64,000 nt of DNA from Beta vulgaris subsp. vulgaris (lineage: Eukaryota > Streptophyta > Magnoliopsida > Caryophyllales > Amaranthaceae), in assembly GCF_026745355.1 (NCBI RefSeq), contig NC_079205.1:65974200-66038199 (forward strand). The letters are read 5' to 3'. Within the stretch, counting starts at the first letter, position 1, and each line of letters starts with the position of its first letter. Positions 29,060 to 40,318 of this stretch are shown here, one piece after another. A program made the translations under genes and the position numbers. A model generated the notes under the pieces. That model made no database searches. It was given only the letters and a program-made list of their open reading frames with translations, and was not told the DNA's origin.

Positions 29060-30421
29060 TCACAACATATCTTTGATGATATCAAGATTTAGAGTGTCGC
29101 GGATAATAAGATATACCCCAAGAAACAAGACTAATGTAATACCCGAAGTCATTATTTTCTGCTCCACTTCCATAGGGAGCTTCTTCCCTCCTCTGGCTGC
29201 CTCTATAAGTATCAAAGCCAGTGTACCCCCATCCAATGCTGGCAACGGTAAAAGATTTATCACTGCTAAATTAATATTGAGAATTGCCGCGAACTGGTAT
29301 AGTCCATCAATGTTCGACCTTGCTACTTCTGCTCCCACTGCGATTATGGCAACCGGGCCTGATACCTTTTCAGCTGATTGCGAAAAGTTGAGAAATGTCT
29401 GTTTCAAACTATCAATCACATTATAGGACAGACCCCAAAATTCCTTTCTAGTGAAATTCAAAGCCTCAACAATATTATCTGGCTTAACCTTTCTGATACT
29501 GATATTAGGAGACAGCTGAACACCAATTTTACCAGTTCCATCAAAACTCTCATCTGGAGTTACCTTAAGGTCTAAACCCTGACCTCCCCTTAAAATTTTG
29601 AGCAACACATTTCTACTGGGACTTCTCTTAATCACCTCAACAACTTCTGAAACAGTTTTAGGCCCCGTTTTCGACAACTCGAGGCCATTAACAGAAAGAA
29701 TTACATCTCCAGCAAGTAATCCATCCCGAGATGCTGCTGATAAAGGTCGAACATCAGGAACAAGGACCCCAGGAAAGGCTTCTTGCACAGGCAAACCAAC
29801 AGACACAATTTGGACAAAGATTATGATAAAAGCAAATATTATATTGGCAATTACACCAGCTGAAACCACCAAAACTCTATCAAAAATTGGTCTATTTTTC
29901 AGTAAATTAACATCATCTACTGGAATTTCACTGTCTGGATCATTATCAGGAAAACCCACAAAACCCCCAAGAGGAAATGCTCTAAGTGAATATTCTACAT
30001 TATTTGCATTAAATTTAGCTAAAATTGGACCAAATCCAACTGCAAATTTACTTACATGAATTCCCTGAAGATAAGCAGCTAAAAAATGACCACTTTCATG
30101 AACAACAATGATTGCTGTAAGCACACCAGCTGCTTCAAGAACAGATTGAGGACCTTCAAATCCACCCAAATCAAACCCAGAAATATTACATCGAAAATTC
30201 CTTGATTCCCTCTTATTCAAGTTCACTTGTTTTTCTTTTGGTTGAAGAAACTTTAATCGTGTTCCATGTATTGCATTAGTATTGGCAGAAAGAGGTTTAG
30301 AGAAGTGGGTTTTGGGTTTAGGATTAGATCCGAAAAGGGTTTGTGAATTGGTTCGCAAAAGTTTGATGCCATAGAAAGAAGAGATCGGAGGACTGGAATT
30401 AATTGAGAGGCTTATTGCCAT
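29060..30421 (-). CDS. ARASP: chloroplast site-2 metalloprotease (ARASP/RseP-like)
   Basis: Intronless, 453 residues. A zinc intramembrane protease of the M50 family. Residues 1-75 are Ser/Asn/Lys-rich, a probable plastid transit peptide. The zinc motif HESGH is at 108-112 in the first membrane helix. A PDZ domain lies roughly at 220-310 (SRDGLLAGDVILSVNG). The second catalytic motif NLLPLPALDGG is at about 389-399, with the zinc-ligand Asp at 397. Hydrophobic segments near 95-120, 180-210, 370-400 and 425-445 fit four membrane spans. Arabidopsis ARASP (At2g32480), also about 450 residues, is in the inner envelope and needed for chloroplast development. Bacterial relatives cleave anti-sigma factors; the plant substrate cannot be read from sequence. 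Confidence 0.95.
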   Translation of the reverse strand: MAISLSINSSPPISSFYGIKLLRTNSQTLFGSNPKPKTHFSKPLSANTNAIHGTRLKFLQPKEKQVNLNKRESRNFRCNISGFDLGGFEGPQSVLEAAGVLTAIIVVHESGHFLAAYLQGIHVSKFAVGFGPILAKFNANNVEYSLRAFPLGGFVGFPDNDPDSEIPVDDVNLLKNRPIFDRVLVVSAGVIANIIFAFIIIFVQIVSVGLPVQEAFPGVLVPDVRPLSAASRDGLLAGDVILSVNGLELSKTGPKTVSEVVEVIKRSPSRNVLLKILRGGQGLDLKVTPDESFDGTGKIGVQLSPNISIRKVKPDNIVEALNFTRKEFWGLSYNVIDSLKQTFLNFSQSAEKVSGPVAIIAVGAEVARSNIDGLYQFAAILNINLAVINLLPLPALDGGTLALILIEAARGGKKLPMEVEQKIMTSGITLVLFLGVYLIIRDTLNLDIIKDML

Positions 30422-31253
30422 GGTTTCGTGGATTGGAAAAAGTATTTACAGTGACAAAGTAAGAGATTTGGATAATTCATTTCATTGGTTGGTCTACAAC
30501 TCTATCGAAAATTCAAGGGCCATGTCTCTCTTTTTTTGGGGCTTGTGGCTATGAGAACTTGACAATAACCAATCAGGCGTGTTCGCTTCGTCGTCGTATC
30601 TCGATTCAACTTATCTGAACTTATTTGATCTCTATAAAAATTTGTTAAGCTTGTATTATTATTTTTTTAGGGGAAAGAGAAGTGCACTTAAGCTTATATT
30701 ATAATTTACTCAAGCTTAGTTGAATTTAAATTAATTATTTTTTCGTGAATTGTTTTTTTTCTTTTTTAGGATGAAACCCAAGTAAGCATATTGTATTCTT
30801 GAAAATGTTTATTTTCTATTTCATTTTTTGTGCCAATTTATATGCCACTCAATTTTACGGTGGCCCAATTCTTGAGATCCCCCTAGTGATTGTATTTCTG
30901 TTTTAAAAAAAATTCAAAAAAAAATATGCCACTCAATATTATTGGTCCATATAATTAATTCTAACTTTCTTTTAAAAAATTATTATCCTATCGTTTTGTA
31001 TGTTATTTGTAATACCATGATCCGATCCCTAATCAAACCAAGTCTATCTTCACCAAATGCGCAATTAGGGAAAACAATTGTCCATTTGTCCCTACATAGC
31101 AACAACACTTCATCTAGGGTCTTATTTATCCTTACTTGATCATGCGCATTACGAGAAACTTCTCAAAAGGTCGTTAATCCCAAGATTGCTTCCAAGTAAG
31201 CAAAATTAACATTGGAGTGTGTTAGCATGTGATCGGTAGAATTTAAAGATATA

Positions 31254-31515
31254 CTACCTCTGTATTATTTTAGTTGCACCATTTGCTTTTTACGTTTGTC
31301 GAGACACTTTTTTGAAAGTTCATATCTCTTATTGGGTGTAAGTTAAAATTATAAGAATTTGATATTTGAAATTCTCGCATAGAAACGAATTTAACAAGAG
31401 CACACTTGACTATGTTTTTTTTTCCTTTATATAATGATGCAATATAGCTTAACAAAGTTGGTTGATAAATAGTGCCGAAAAACAAATAGCTAGTGCAACT
31501 AAAAAAATACGGAAG
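31254..31515. mobile_element. Stowaway-type MITE
   Basis: Ends CTACCTCTGTATTATTTTAG and AAAAATACGGAAG are inverted, with TA on both sides (31252-31253 and 31516-31517). The subterminal TTAGTTGCACC is mirrored by AGTGCAACTAA. No coding capacity. Confidence 0.8.
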
Positions 31516-31689
31516 TAATATATGGTTAATATGAACTGTACATCAAATACTTTAAGAGTAATCATAAGAGTATTACATGCTCCCCTCTATATTGAAATAG
31601 AGAGATGGATGTTGGAATAAGAGGGAGGTTTTATCCTTATCCAAATCCAACATCCAAATCTTATCCTGTTAAAACTTATTGAAAGTCCA

Positions 31690-32040
31690 CTTGTGAGTGT
31701 CCCACATTGGAGAACGAGGAGAGAATAAACCACTTTATAAGATGATGAGTTACTCCTCCTATCACTAATTGGTTTTAGGATGGAACCTCCTAGCTTGTAA
31801 GTGGGCTAAACTCTCCTCCTCCTTATTGGGTTACCCAGACCCATTTTCATATAATCTAAAAATTAACTTAGTATCAGAGCCCGGGTTGCGGGACTCGTCT
31901 AAATTGATCGCTACTGGATATAAACCACTTTAATTTATAAGAGTAGGAGTTACTCCTCCTATCACCAATTGGTTTTAGGATGGAACCTCCTAACTTATAG
32001 TTGGCTAAACTCTACTTCCTCCTTATTGTGTTACAAATCT
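31690..32040 (+). mobile_element. TRIM-like miniature LTR retrotransposon
   Basis: Two direct repeats of about 110-150 bp (31724-31835 and 31918-32033) share AATTGGTTTTAGGATGGAAC and surrounding sequence. They flank only about 60-80 bp, which contains TTAGTATCAGAGCCCGG (31868-31884), close to the TGGTATCAGAGC site complementary to initiator-methionine tRNA used as primer site by plant LTR elements. The first copy also has GTGTCCCACATTGG upstream (31697-31710). No coding region; the outer ends are not firmly set. Confidence 0.65.
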
Positions 32041-35000
32041 CTTTAATCATAATGTATAAGAAAATGGGGGAGATTAGTTGGTAATAATCTAAATATAAAT
32101 CTATTTTTATTTACAAACAAATACCAAACAATGGAGGATAGCCTGATAGGCACTCTATTATCCCCTTCTTATCCTATCCTCTAATATCCACAATCTACCT
32201 CCTATAAACCATTTCGGTCCATTGTTGAATAATTTCATTGTTTAGACTATATTACACTTGTCATAGTTTTGATCATTAATATTTTTAATATTCTTTTATT
32301 TTTATTAGTTGCAATGTTTGACTTGTTAAGTTGTACATTGTTTATATATTAACTTTGACAAAAAAACTTTTGGCCCATATGTAATAGAAATTTTAACATG
32401 AAAATTGTTGTTAGACTTATCTCAATATATATTTATAAATTAAAAGATTTTCAATAATTTTCACTAATTGATAACTAGATATATCAATGGTCAGAGTTAT
32501 AAGCCGACCATTGATAAGTGTCGAAGTCAAAATCTTACAACGCTAATGAATATTGAAGAAAATATCTAATTAATTAGTCAAAATAGAATAATTAACTTCG
32601 AAAACCTCTATTGAAACTAATCCAACAACATAATATATAATAAAAAAATTAATAATATTATAGCATAATAATATGCTCAAAATTTGTATTTGAATACTGT
32701 AAAAGTCAAAACTGTTACAATATATATAAAAAAATAAAAATAAAAATAAAAAAATTAAGATGGCATTAATTTGTATATTATCTAATTTTAAAAGTTGCAA
32801 AAGCTAGTATATATCCTCATATGATGTACGTCAAATAATGAATAGGTCAAAGCATGCATGTTAAGTACTAGTCGTCCTTGGTGTTTGTCAGAAATCTTGT
32901 GTTCCATTCTGCAAGACCTACTTGCATTACATGCCATGTTAAGCTGTTAATTGTTATGAGAGGGAACTAGGGAGCAGCTCACATTCATATTTAATTCCGT
33001 ATTAATATTATTATTATCATCATTAGTTTAAAACTCTTACTTTGATTAGTTAGTTGATCATCTCTACTTTCTTTCTCTATATTAGGAGTAATCTGCTCAA
33101 TTATTAATCTATAACGATTTTATGAGTTCTGATCTCGTGATTAGGCAATAAGACAGCCAACTAAACTAGCTATAAGTTCCACTCTTTTTGTTTCTTCGAA
33201 GTTCAACTAAAAATCTACTTGGGTGAAAATTACAAAATTGTAGATCTAATTATTAACTTTTATTACAGTATAAACCCAATTACACTTAGCACACCTTGCA
33301 TAGTTACATTATTACAAGGAGGTTTTTGCAATTTTTCCATATGGAAAACGTAAAGTTACAGTATAATTGATATTATATATTTCTCATAAAAAGACACAAT
33401 CTAGCCTACCATAATAACATTAATAGGATATGTCAACTTTACAAGATTGTTGTTTAGTGTGTGAAACAAGGATGTCATGACGTCCTTGCAGAGATGAGAA
33501 ATCTTGACGTCCATGCATGGGTGATACCGGTCAAATAATGTAGAATATATACTTGCGGAAATAGCAAAGGTTGGCTTATCTCGGAGGTTGTCCGAGGAAA
33601 ATCTCTTTGATGCCTAAGTAAGATAAGGTGGCAAAATATTGTGCGACAAAGGTTAAGTATATGTGAGGTGAGATAGGGTACGTAGGATATGAATACCTAG
33701 TGAACACTATATATATGGTTCATCGTGTTCATACACGTATCAACTGTAGATGGATCAAAGTGTTCAGACGTCAAGGCTCTATTGTCGCCGATTGATGAGA
33801 ATGGATCTCTGGTGCCTCATTGGGACATAGTCGTCGGGGCCGCTAAGGTCATGATGATGACCTTAACAGCCTAGTTGGCGTACTATGACGTTCTCATACA
33901 ATGACGAATGTATCATAATAGTTTCGTATTAAACTTATGATAAAGATCATAACTGTTATTCTTCTTAAGCTCCCCCATATAGTCATAGATAAGTACAAAA
34001 AGCAATTTATCTTTATACCTCCCACATAAACTAAAAATTTCAACTTTTAGCTACCATTTATTTGGATGATTAAGTTGCTTGATTCTCATGATCAATTAGT
34101 AAATTTATCAAATTCATATCCAACTACCTTTTCTTCTATCATATTATTTCATATATCTTGCAATCATCTTTGTAGCTAATAATTCTTGAATAAATTATTA
34201 GTAGTAATGACTAATGAAGATAGGGATAAAATGTAGGAAGCTAAGCTAAGCTAATTATAAAGGAGGAGGGTATAGTAGGGAAGTGTAACGTGGGTGAATT
34301 GTCCAATGAAACGTGGCCCAACATCGAACCAAGTATTGCATATGTACGGTAACAATGTACTCCCATACTTTCTCATCTAATCTACTCTAATTAATGATAC
34401 AATCATACAATATCCTTAATTTATAATTCTAGTTTAACACTGAATTGAAAATGAAATAATTTTATGTGCATGGAGATCTGAGAGATGACAGTTGTGCTTG
34501 ACAGTGTTTTGTCTGATTTCTATTGATTTTTTCTTGCTCCAATTATTATTCGATTGATCAGTTGCATTAATTATTTTTATGGTTAGTCTTAATATTAATG
34601 CAAATGCTATGGACAGCTCAAATCGTCATCGTAGTTGTAGCCATTTGATTTGGTTTGATTGTTTGAGTCCTCATGACTCATGAGGTAGGGACGATTACGT
34701 ACTCTTTCCTTTGACTTTTTACTTCTTTAACATTTAAATCGGAATATTGCTACATCTACCCGGTTGATAATCTACTCATTACTAATAGAAGCATTAAAAT
34801 ATTATTAATCATGTGAATTGGATTCCACTATCATCACTTACCATTACTCTCTATTAGTGATGGGTATATTATCTGGTGGATAGACTAATTATTTTCCTTC
34901 AAATTGCGCTGTTTTGGGTGCTTATATAGTATGCACATGCCAAATGCATGCATCTTACTGGTTCTTCTTTTCAACTAATTAGGTTTTAACACTATTGTTT

Positions 35001-35161
35001 ACCATAATATCATGCTTTTGCTACCTACATATAGTACATATGTTTGTACGTGGTTGTTAGAATCCTCATCCGACTATGGTTTGTCTGTAAATTCATTTTT
35101 AATACAATTTTCATTTCGTGATCAAATGATACAAACCATATGCATAATTATATAATGTATA

Positions 35162-35162
<1 letters not shown>

Positions 35163-35206
<44 letters not shown>
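35163..35206. repeat. (TA)n microsatellite
   Basis: About 21 uninterrupted TA dinucleotides. Confidence 0.97.
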
Positions 35207-35209
<3 letters not shown>

Positions 35210-37754
35210 GAACTTGATAGATATAAGATTTTTAGTTGACTTTCTTCAACTACTATTGGTAAACTTTTCATATTTTGCATTGAAACTAAATAAGTATAAC
35301 AACATAATCATAAGATTCTTATATTCTTGTGTATGTGGTCCTGGATTTGATCTCATCAGCCAAGAGCGAGTTACTATTGGGAGAGGTATTGGGCTTCAAA
35401 TTAAAAGAGATAATATTAGGATGGCCGTCCAAGCCTACTACATAATTACTAAACAACTAAAAAAGTAATTTTTTGGTTCCATAAACAAGTTTTTAATAAT
35501 AACTATATTTATGTGGTTGTTAAAACACTTCACCATATATATGGTAATTTATACGCATGGTTAATATTATTATAATAGTTGAAGATATTAGTGGTTACTG
35601 ATACATATGATCGACATTGTTGTAATTTATATATCGTAAAAGAAAAGTGAGTATTATTTATGATACGTGAATTTTTGTATAATATAACTGATCATTGTTC
35701 CACTTCTACCTCAAAAGTAAAGATAATCTTCCTTTAATTTTATCTAATTGGTTTGCATTAAATAGTGTACCCAAATTAACAAACGCTTCTACTTTTATAA
35801 TGTTTTTGCGAGACTCTCTTCTCATTAATTACGAAAATGGTAGCATGAGAATATGTAACTAGTTTGATGATGTTGATATATGAAATCTCTAAGCCACCCA
35901 ATTCTTGTTAAGTCCAATAAATTAATGGAATATTTAATAGATGCATGATAGTATTATATTTGTAACTCCTCAATTTGGAAGTAATAAATGACTCCTACCA
36001 ATACAAAGCGACCACATAGATTATATGGTGTCGACATTTTTAAAAATTTTACGTGTATGCTTAGGATGCAATTAAGACTTTGTTTAATCTAATTGTGCGA
36101 TATCTCATGATTGCAATATATATAGATCTATATATTTTATAAGTTCCTGGTTACAAATTAAGATTCCAATATCTAAGATGATCATGAGAACTGAATTATA
36201 TATTTGAATTTTGATCTTATTCTTGGTATATGCTGTTATGTACGTATCATGGGAACCTAAAAGCTACTTACATACATGATACGAACATGTGTCAAATTCT
36301 AGACCTAAATACGTACACTGTATGTACTTGAATTTCTGTGGATTAAACCCACCTAATACTATAAATACGACCATAAAGTGATAAACTCATAACTATTGTC
36401 TCGTTTTAATTAGTTCAACTCCTTGAGCCTATGAATATTACGTACAAGTGGACTGATGTACGTACTGACATCAAATTATGCAGCAGATCTTATTCTTTTT
36501 TGTGTGTGTAACTATGTATGTATAAACAGCATATAATAATTAATCTTGCTCTTCAATTAAGCTTCTCTATCCTGGATCCATAAGTAAGCCCTGTAGGCTG
36601 TAAGTCGATTAATTAGATGATCAAGGATGAATTACTTAAATCATGAACTAGTACAAGTTCATGAAGGAGCTTTTAATTTATCAGTTGAAGTTCAGTGAAT
36701 TATTGAAAAATGGTTTGTCTTGTAAGAGACCGTCTACTTTTAAATTGATAAGGTCAATATTAAAAAGAGAATTAGTCCAATAGAGACCGTCTAGAATATT
36801 TTTGAAAAATAAAATAGATATTATTGTAAATAAAATTACATGTACAGGTACATTTTCAATTGTATATCACTTTTATCTCTCTTTTTCCATTATTTTTCAT
36901 AGCTCTTAGTTAGCGCGCCCATTAATCATTATCAATCCTAGCTATATCGACCAGCAATCTGCTTTGACCCGACCGTCATAACCCTCATGACCCGACCTGT
37001 TTTTGACTCGCACCGACCAAAATTCGATCTGTCCAATGGTCTACTATCAATTCAACCGGACATATATGTAGAAGTATAGAATCATATAGAGAGTTTTTTG
37101 GCAGAAACAACCTTTTAAAAGTATTATCTGGTGAGAAACAACCTTATAATTTTTTTTTTGTTACAAACAACCTTTAAATGCGATTTTCTTATCAGATCAG
37201 ACTCTTCGACCATTTTCCGGCATTGACTTATTGTTTTAGTGGGTTGATGTAGAAGATTGACTTGAAACACCTCGGTAGCTAGTAGAGATAGTAGGCACCC
37301 ACCCGGCCACCCTTACTCTGCTGAACTTCTCTTTGAATAAGTGGGCCACAGACCACAGTGCAAACCTTCCGACCTTTAGACTTTACACTAGTCTTTTTGT
37401 TGCCATTAGCGCATCAAGTACACAGTACACACCTTTCTTTTTAATTCTTTTAACAGGATATTCAAGTCAACCAATGGGTCACTATAATCACGAACATTGC
37501 AAGAAGTTTCAACAACTCCGTTTCGCTACTTATTGTCGTAATTTTTCAACATTCTATTATGTTTTCAACTAATCACAATATTATCCAATTAAACTTGCTA
37601 AACCCCTTTTGTGTACGTTAGCTAATACATCATCATAGAGTTGATTAAGGATAGTCATATCTATGGAATATTGGAATGGCCCCCACCCACAAAAAGTTTC
37701 TATGATAGTGTTATTTTTGTTTCAATATAGCTAACCGAGTCTGAGAATCACGTG

Positions 37755-37945
37755 AGAGTTTAATGGTTGGAGCTCCCACATCCCAATCTCATGGTCGGGC
37801 TTGGAGTTCGACTCTCATTAACTACAAATTTGGGGTATTTGTGTGGATATTTGATTGTGGTTATAAATCCTCACTTTTTAGTTTCTGGAAGTTTCCTTAT
37901 GGGTTGGGAATTGGGATCCCCTTGTTACCCCATAACTCAGGAGGT
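37755..37945 (+). repeat. tRNA-derived SINE
   Basis: A-box-like TTTAATGGTTGGAGC (37759-37773) and B-box-like TGGAGTTCGACTC (37802-37814) about 30 bp apart, as in a pol III promoter, followed by an unrelated tail of about 130 bp. The overlapping open frames in this stretch are not genes. Confidence 0.65.
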
Positions 37946-38560
37946 TGAGTGTACTTGGCCAATTAATTACTAAAAACAATATAAATAATAGTAATTAGCT
38001 AACTGAGTCATCGAATTTATCCCCCAAAATATTTCATCAGAAATATTCTTTGTGCAGTAGCTTGCAAGTTAAGCTAAGAAAATAAGAAACTTTTTACTTG
38101 TTAAACAAGGTGAAGTGCATATTACATGACATAATAAAGAGTATAGGAAATGGTCAAACACTTATTTTCCATTTTTTTTCCTTAAATTGACTATCAAATT
38201 TATGGTAAAGTCACAAGTACTTGACTATGATGTTATACGAGGTCAATTGGAGAATTGGTAAAAAAGGAATTTCTAACCAAAACTTTTGATTTCGTAACTT
38301 ATATGCCATTGAACTTGGAGGTTTTCAATTATATACTATTATCACTTGTGTTTAGTACAAAAATGCGAGTCTATTTAGATGGATTTCATACCCAAAATAT
38401 AACGAAAATCTTATTAATTGAGATTATGTTCATTTTACCTAATAAAACTGATCTGAAATTAGTTCAATTATTAAAGCTTATTTCTACTAATTTTAAAAAA
38501 TTACGCACTTATAAAAACCGCTTAAAACAAGTTTTTCCGACGCATTTTGTCTTCACTTAT

Positions 38561-38641
38561 GTGCATCCCGAGAAAATTCCCAGTAGGTCACCTATTGTTG
38601 GACTACTCCTAGCCAAACTAGCTTAATTATGGAGTAATTAA
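38561..38641 (-). repeat. decayed 5S-rRNA-like sequence (Cassandra-type relic)
   Basis: The + strand GTGCATCCCGAG...TTCCCAG, AGGTCACC, GACTACTC, GCCAAAC, AGCTTAATTATGGAGT keeps the order of blocks seen in the complement of plant 5S rRNA (GCATCCC, CCCAGGAGGTCACCC, TACTACTC, CCAAGCACGCTTAACT, GGAGTTC). It is too diverged to be a working 5S gene. Such copies usually come from Cassandra TRIMs, whose LTRs carry a 5S domain, or from 5S-derived SINEs. Confidence 0.65.
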
Positions 38642-38863
38642 GAAAATAAGATCCCTAGCTAAAAAAAAGATAAATCTTGTTAGAATGAGTAGCTTTTTAA
38701 ATCTCTTTAAAGCAATCATTACATGTATTACAACATCTCTCACACATTGCAAATATTGGTGCTATACACAGATTAAATAAGACTCATAGAGCTATATATT
38801 ACCCCCTTCGATCGATATATCAGTCCTATGTTATATGTCATGTTTGACTTTTATATTTGTGAT

Positions 38864-39283
38864 TAGAACTGGGCATGGGTCGGGCGGGCACGAGGGCCGG
38901 CACGATTTGAGCCCGGCCCAGCACGAGCCCGCTATGAGCACGACACGGCACGCCGACACGAGTGGTGGGCCGTGGGTCATGCATGAACAACATTCTAAAA
39001 GTTTGGCACGAACCCGACACGAGCGGGCCGGCCCACAAGTTGACACGCTTATTTTGGTTAAAATTTCATAATATTCAAAATTTGTATAAGGCACGATGGC
39101 ACGGCACGAGCCGGCCCGACACGGCACGTGGGCCGGGTCGTGCATGGGCCTTAGATTTTACAACTTGGCACGAGCCCGGCACGACACGAGCATTTCTTGG
39201 CCCGTTTTGGCACGGCACATTGTGGCACGAGGCACGCGGGCTTGGCACGTGGACTGTCCCGGCACGGCCTATGCCCACCTCTA
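38864..39283. mobile_element. GC-rich non-autonomous hAT element
   Basis: A perfect 8-bp duplication TTTGTGAT (38856-38863 and 39284-39291) flanks inverted ends TAGAACTGGGCATGGG and CCTATGCCCACCTCTA, fitting hAT transposons. The 420-bp interior is strikingly GC-rich against AT-rich surroundings and repeats GGCACGA, CCGGCACG and GGCACGACACG words on both strands. The overlapping long frames here on both strands are a consequence of the low stop-codon density of GC-rich repeats, not genes. Confidence 0.9.
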
Positions 39284-39501
39284 TTTGTGATTAATGCATA
39301 ACTTCAACTACTAATATCTTTAATTAACGAAAAATTAAAAATACAAAGTAGATATTCTGTAAATATACACTGAACCGAATATAATAAAATTTCACATGAA
39401 TATGTTTTTCTTGAACTATAAAGCACCAAAGACAAAGTAAATATAATTTGTGAAAAGTGTAAAAGTCAAACCGTTGCAAGTAAAAAGAAACGAAATAAGT
39501 A

Positions 39502-39918
39502 CTCCCTCTGTTTCAAATTATAAGTCATTTTAGTTAAAAGTTTTTGTTTCAAAATATAAGGCATTTTACATTATCAATGTAAAATTAAATGCAACTTTAT
39601 ACTATCAAGATAATATTATAGGCTATTTTCTATTATCAATACAATTTAATGTCAATTCTTATTAAAACTAACTAAATTTTTAAGGGTAATGTTATATGTA
39701 GCCCTAAGGGCTACATATAAGCACTAAATACATGTCTTAAAATGGAAAAAATTTATGAATTCATGACAAAATTTCACATCATTTGAGGTAATAAATGCTT
39801 GATTCAAATTTTTATTTCTATTTTAAACTTCTTATACATAGCCCTAAGGGCTATATATATCATTTTCCAATTTTTAATATGCATAAAGGTGATTTACATA
39901 CTTTTTGAAACGGAGAGA
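39502..39918. mobile_element. Stowaway-type MITE interrupted by another MITE
   Basis: The left end CTCCCTCTGTTTCAAATT after TA (39500-39501) is mirrored by CTTTTTGAAACGGAGAGA at 39901-39918. The 39684-39868 element has inserted inside it. Confidence 0.7.
39684..39868. mobile_element. Mutator-type MITE with AGCCCTAAGGGCT palindrome in each end
   Basis: A perfect 9-bp duplication AATTTTTAA (39675-39683 and 39869-39877) flanks it. The termini are about 37-bp inverted repeats, GGGTAATGTTATATGTAGCC at left and the complement of ATAGCCC...ATCATTTTCC at right. Each includes the self-complementary AGCCCTAAGGGCT. Length 185 bp, no coding capacity. Confidence 0.88.
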
Positions 39919-40264
39919 TCTAGTATATATTATGGTCCATTATTACAGAGTAAGTATTACCTCAACAAGGTGAAACAAAATTCATCTCTTTCCCTAGATT
40001 ACAAATAGCATTAAACACAATCCAACAATAATATCCAAAACCAAACTCTAGTGCTACAAGTACAAGGCTTAAAGAGGGCAAACGTACTAAATATGAAACA
40101 TTTAAGAATTACACCGACAAAATAACGAGTATGTATTTTTTTGGGTTATGCAATTTCATAGGAGGGAAAATTGAAATAAATTTGTAAAAGTTGAGGACAG
40201 GGGTAAAAAGGTAAAGTAGAGAGTAACCTTGACGGTAGTAGCTTTGGCTCTTTTAAGTCCGCTC

Positions 40265-40318
40265 CACGTGGTTGCTGACTGTCTTTCTTTCTCTGTTGAG
40301 CCCCCCTATATATATTTC
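40265..40318 (+). promoter_or_regulatory. G-box and TATA box of the IQM gene
   Basis: CACGTG at 40265-40270 is a perfect G-box, the site for bZIP and bHLH factors in light, ABA and stress control. CTATATATATTT at 40306-40317 is a TATA box, with a likely start about 30 bp later. A leader exon then runs to the donor CCAG|GTAAAT at 40499/40500; the leader intron ends at 41301, before the ATG at 41330. Confidence 0.65.

Larger units (their letters stand above)
30422..40260. other. 10-kb intergenic DNA, no gene recognised
   Basis: The start must hold the protease promoter. Most of the rest is AT-rich with transposon relics listed separately. A less AT-rich patch at about 33430-33960 contains the hairpin AAGGTCAT...ATGACCTT (33846-33865) and is unexplained. 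The stretches about 34000-37000 show nothing I can name except a (TA)n run. Confidence 0.5.

Noticed and set aside
38255..38626. 123-codon + strand frame
   Set aside because: Its 3' third is the complement of a decayed 5S-like sequence; the rest is low-complexity AT-rich DNA.
38831..39294. Overlapping long frames on both strands
   Set aside because: They reflect the GC-rich repeats of the hAT miniature, which has few stop codons.
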